The notes below the pieces were generated by a model. The model searched no databases and was not told the DNA's origin. It was given only the letters and a program-made list of their open reading frames with translations. From an uncultured Pseudomonadota bacterium (GTDB lineage: Bacteria; Myxococcota_A; UBA796; GCA-2862545): 14,887 nucleotides of DNA. Shown one piece after another: positions 14,086-14,887 of the stretch. The stretch's first letter is position 1. Each line of letters begins with the position of its first letter. The stretch lies in NCBI GenBank assembly GCA_937891875.1, contig CALATR010000315.1:1-14887 (forward strand), in the 5' to 3' direction. Both the position numbers and the translations under genes were made by a program.

Positions 14086-14887
14086 GTGCTGAAGCGACTG
14101 CTGCTCATCCTGGTCGTGCTGCTCACCGCGTGCGTGGACCGAGGGGTCGTGCCTGCGGCTCGAGACGGTACCTTGTCGCTCGCGGGTTGGGAACCCGGCG
14201 ACGTGGGCCCGCTCGAGGGCACCTGGGAGGTGCAGCAGGGCCTGGTGCATCCGCCGATCCTGCTTGATCACCCCGTGCTGCTCGAGGTCCCCGGCTCCTG
14301 GGACTCCGGGCCTGGGGCCCCGCTGGACAGCCCGTTCGGCGAGGCGACCTATCGGCTCGTGGTCACCGACGTGCCCGACCAGCCCGAGGTCGCGATGGAG
14401 CTCGTCTCCGGCGGTGCGGTCGAGGCCTGGGTCGACGGGGTCAAGGTGGCGAGTCGGGGCGTGATCTCGGCTGCGGACCGCACCAGCACCTGGCTGCCGG
14501 TGGTGGTGCCGCTGCCCCGCGGGGCGGAGCGCACCGAGGTGCGCCTGCTCATCGCCAACGACGCCGTGCGCAAGGGGGGCGTGACCGCCGCCGTGATGGG
14601 CAGCGCCTCGGAGATCGATCACCGCGCGGACCGGCGGATGGTCGTCGACGTCATCAACATCTCGGTCCTGGGGACGTTCGGGGTCGTCTTCATGGTCATC
14701 GGCCTGCGCCGTCAGAGCGAGCCTGCCTACGCGATCTTCGCGCTGTTGTGCATCGACCTCGCCGTGCGGGACATCATGGGCGGGGCAGGGGACGTGCGGG
14801 ACGCGGTCGCGCCCTGGATCCCTTGGACCCTGTCGATCCGCATCGAGTACATGACGCTGCCGCTGGGGATCCTGTTCGGCTGGGGCA
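14086..14887 (+). CDS. 7TMR-DISM receptor lipoprotein, 5' part, cut by window end
   Basis: An open frame of 267 codons that runs off the right edge without a stop. It begins with a GTG and a lipoprotein signal: LKRLLLILVVLL followed by the lipobox L13-T-A-C16. Residues ~28-165 look like the beta-rich extracellular sensor of DISM receptors: LEGTWEVQQGLV, VPGSWDSG, then FGEATYRLVV and a GGAVEAWVDG strand. This is the pattern 'GxWEF...VPGSW...GxATYRLxV'. Hydrophobic helices follow at about 186-206 and 214-232, with a third starting near 250, fitting the start of a seven-helix 7TMR-DISM domain. In this family a cytoplasmic output module (histidine kinase, diguanylate cyclase or adenylate cyclase) usually follows, but it lies outside the window. 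A lipobox before a polytopic membrane sensor is slightly odd and could instead be an uncleaved first helix. Confidence 0.82.
   Translation, partial: MLKRLLLILVVLLTACVDRGVVPAARDGTLSLAGWEPGDVGPLEGTWEVQQGLVHPPILLDHPVLLEVPGSWDSGPGAPLDSPFGEATYRLVVTDVPDQPEVAMELVSGGAVEAWVDGVKVASRGVISAADRTSTWLPVVVPLPRGAERTEVRLLIANDAVRKGGVTAAVMGSASEIDHRADRRMVVDVINISVLGTFGVVFMVIGLRRQSEPAYAIFALLCIDLAVRDIMGGAGDVRDAVAPWIPWTLSIRIEYMTLPLGILFGWG

Noticed and set aside
14002..14622. Extension of the - strand SDR frame upstream of 14001
   Set aside because: The extension is antisense to the lipoprotein signal and sensor domain of the + strand receptor and adds no homology; the start at 14001 has a good Shine-Dalgarno and fits the SRPBCC domain.

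Overview
The window is GC-rich throughout (about 70% by eye). It encodes two complete envelope-spanning export machines, each with an outer-membrane TolC-type channel, plus a lipoprotein-type 7TMR-DISM sensor. The organism is therefore Gram-negative. The combination resembles a high-GC delta-proteobacterial lineage such as Myxococcota, but nothing here proves the phylum. Coding density is high, genes overlap by 1 to 8 bases, and I saw no IS element, phage gene, rRNA, tRNA or CRISPR array.

Layout. (1) Positions 1-505 hold no gene I can support. They contain a long imperfect inverted repeat at the left edge, a short period-18 tandem repeat, and two palindromic sites that look like operators of the TetR regulator that follows. 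(2) Positions 506-6993, + strand, form a tightly overlapping operon: TetR repressor, outer-membrane channel (NodT/OprM type), periplasmic adaptor, and RND inner-membrane pump. This is a full tripartite RND exporter led by its own probable repressor. (3) Positions 6994-7080 are a short gap with two mutually exclusive hairpins and a sigma70-like promoter. (4) Positions 7081-12127, + strand, form a second overlapping operon: a C39-like/ABC permease-ATPase, an HlyD-type adaptor and a second TolC-type channel, which is a type I secretion-like export module. (5) Positions 12139-14001, - strand, carry a hotdog acyl-CoA thioesterase and, upstream of it, an SRPBCC-SDR epimerase fusion (TIGR01777/YfcH type). 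(6) From 14086 to the right edge, + strand, is the 5' part of a 7TMR-DISM receptor with a lipobox, cut by the window end.

The most unusual feature is the ABC protein at 7081-9249. Its Walker A motif is canonical. However, the Q-loop Gln is Arg, the signature is LSSTQ, the catalytic Glu after Walker B is His, and the H-loop His is Gln. Its N-terminal C39-like domain also lacks the catalytic Cys and His. It is therefore predicted to be a weak or inactive ATPase with a non-proteolytic N-terminal domain, yet it sits in an intact, translationally coupled operon with its own adaptor and channel. No cargo gene is visible, so the substrate of either machine is unknown.
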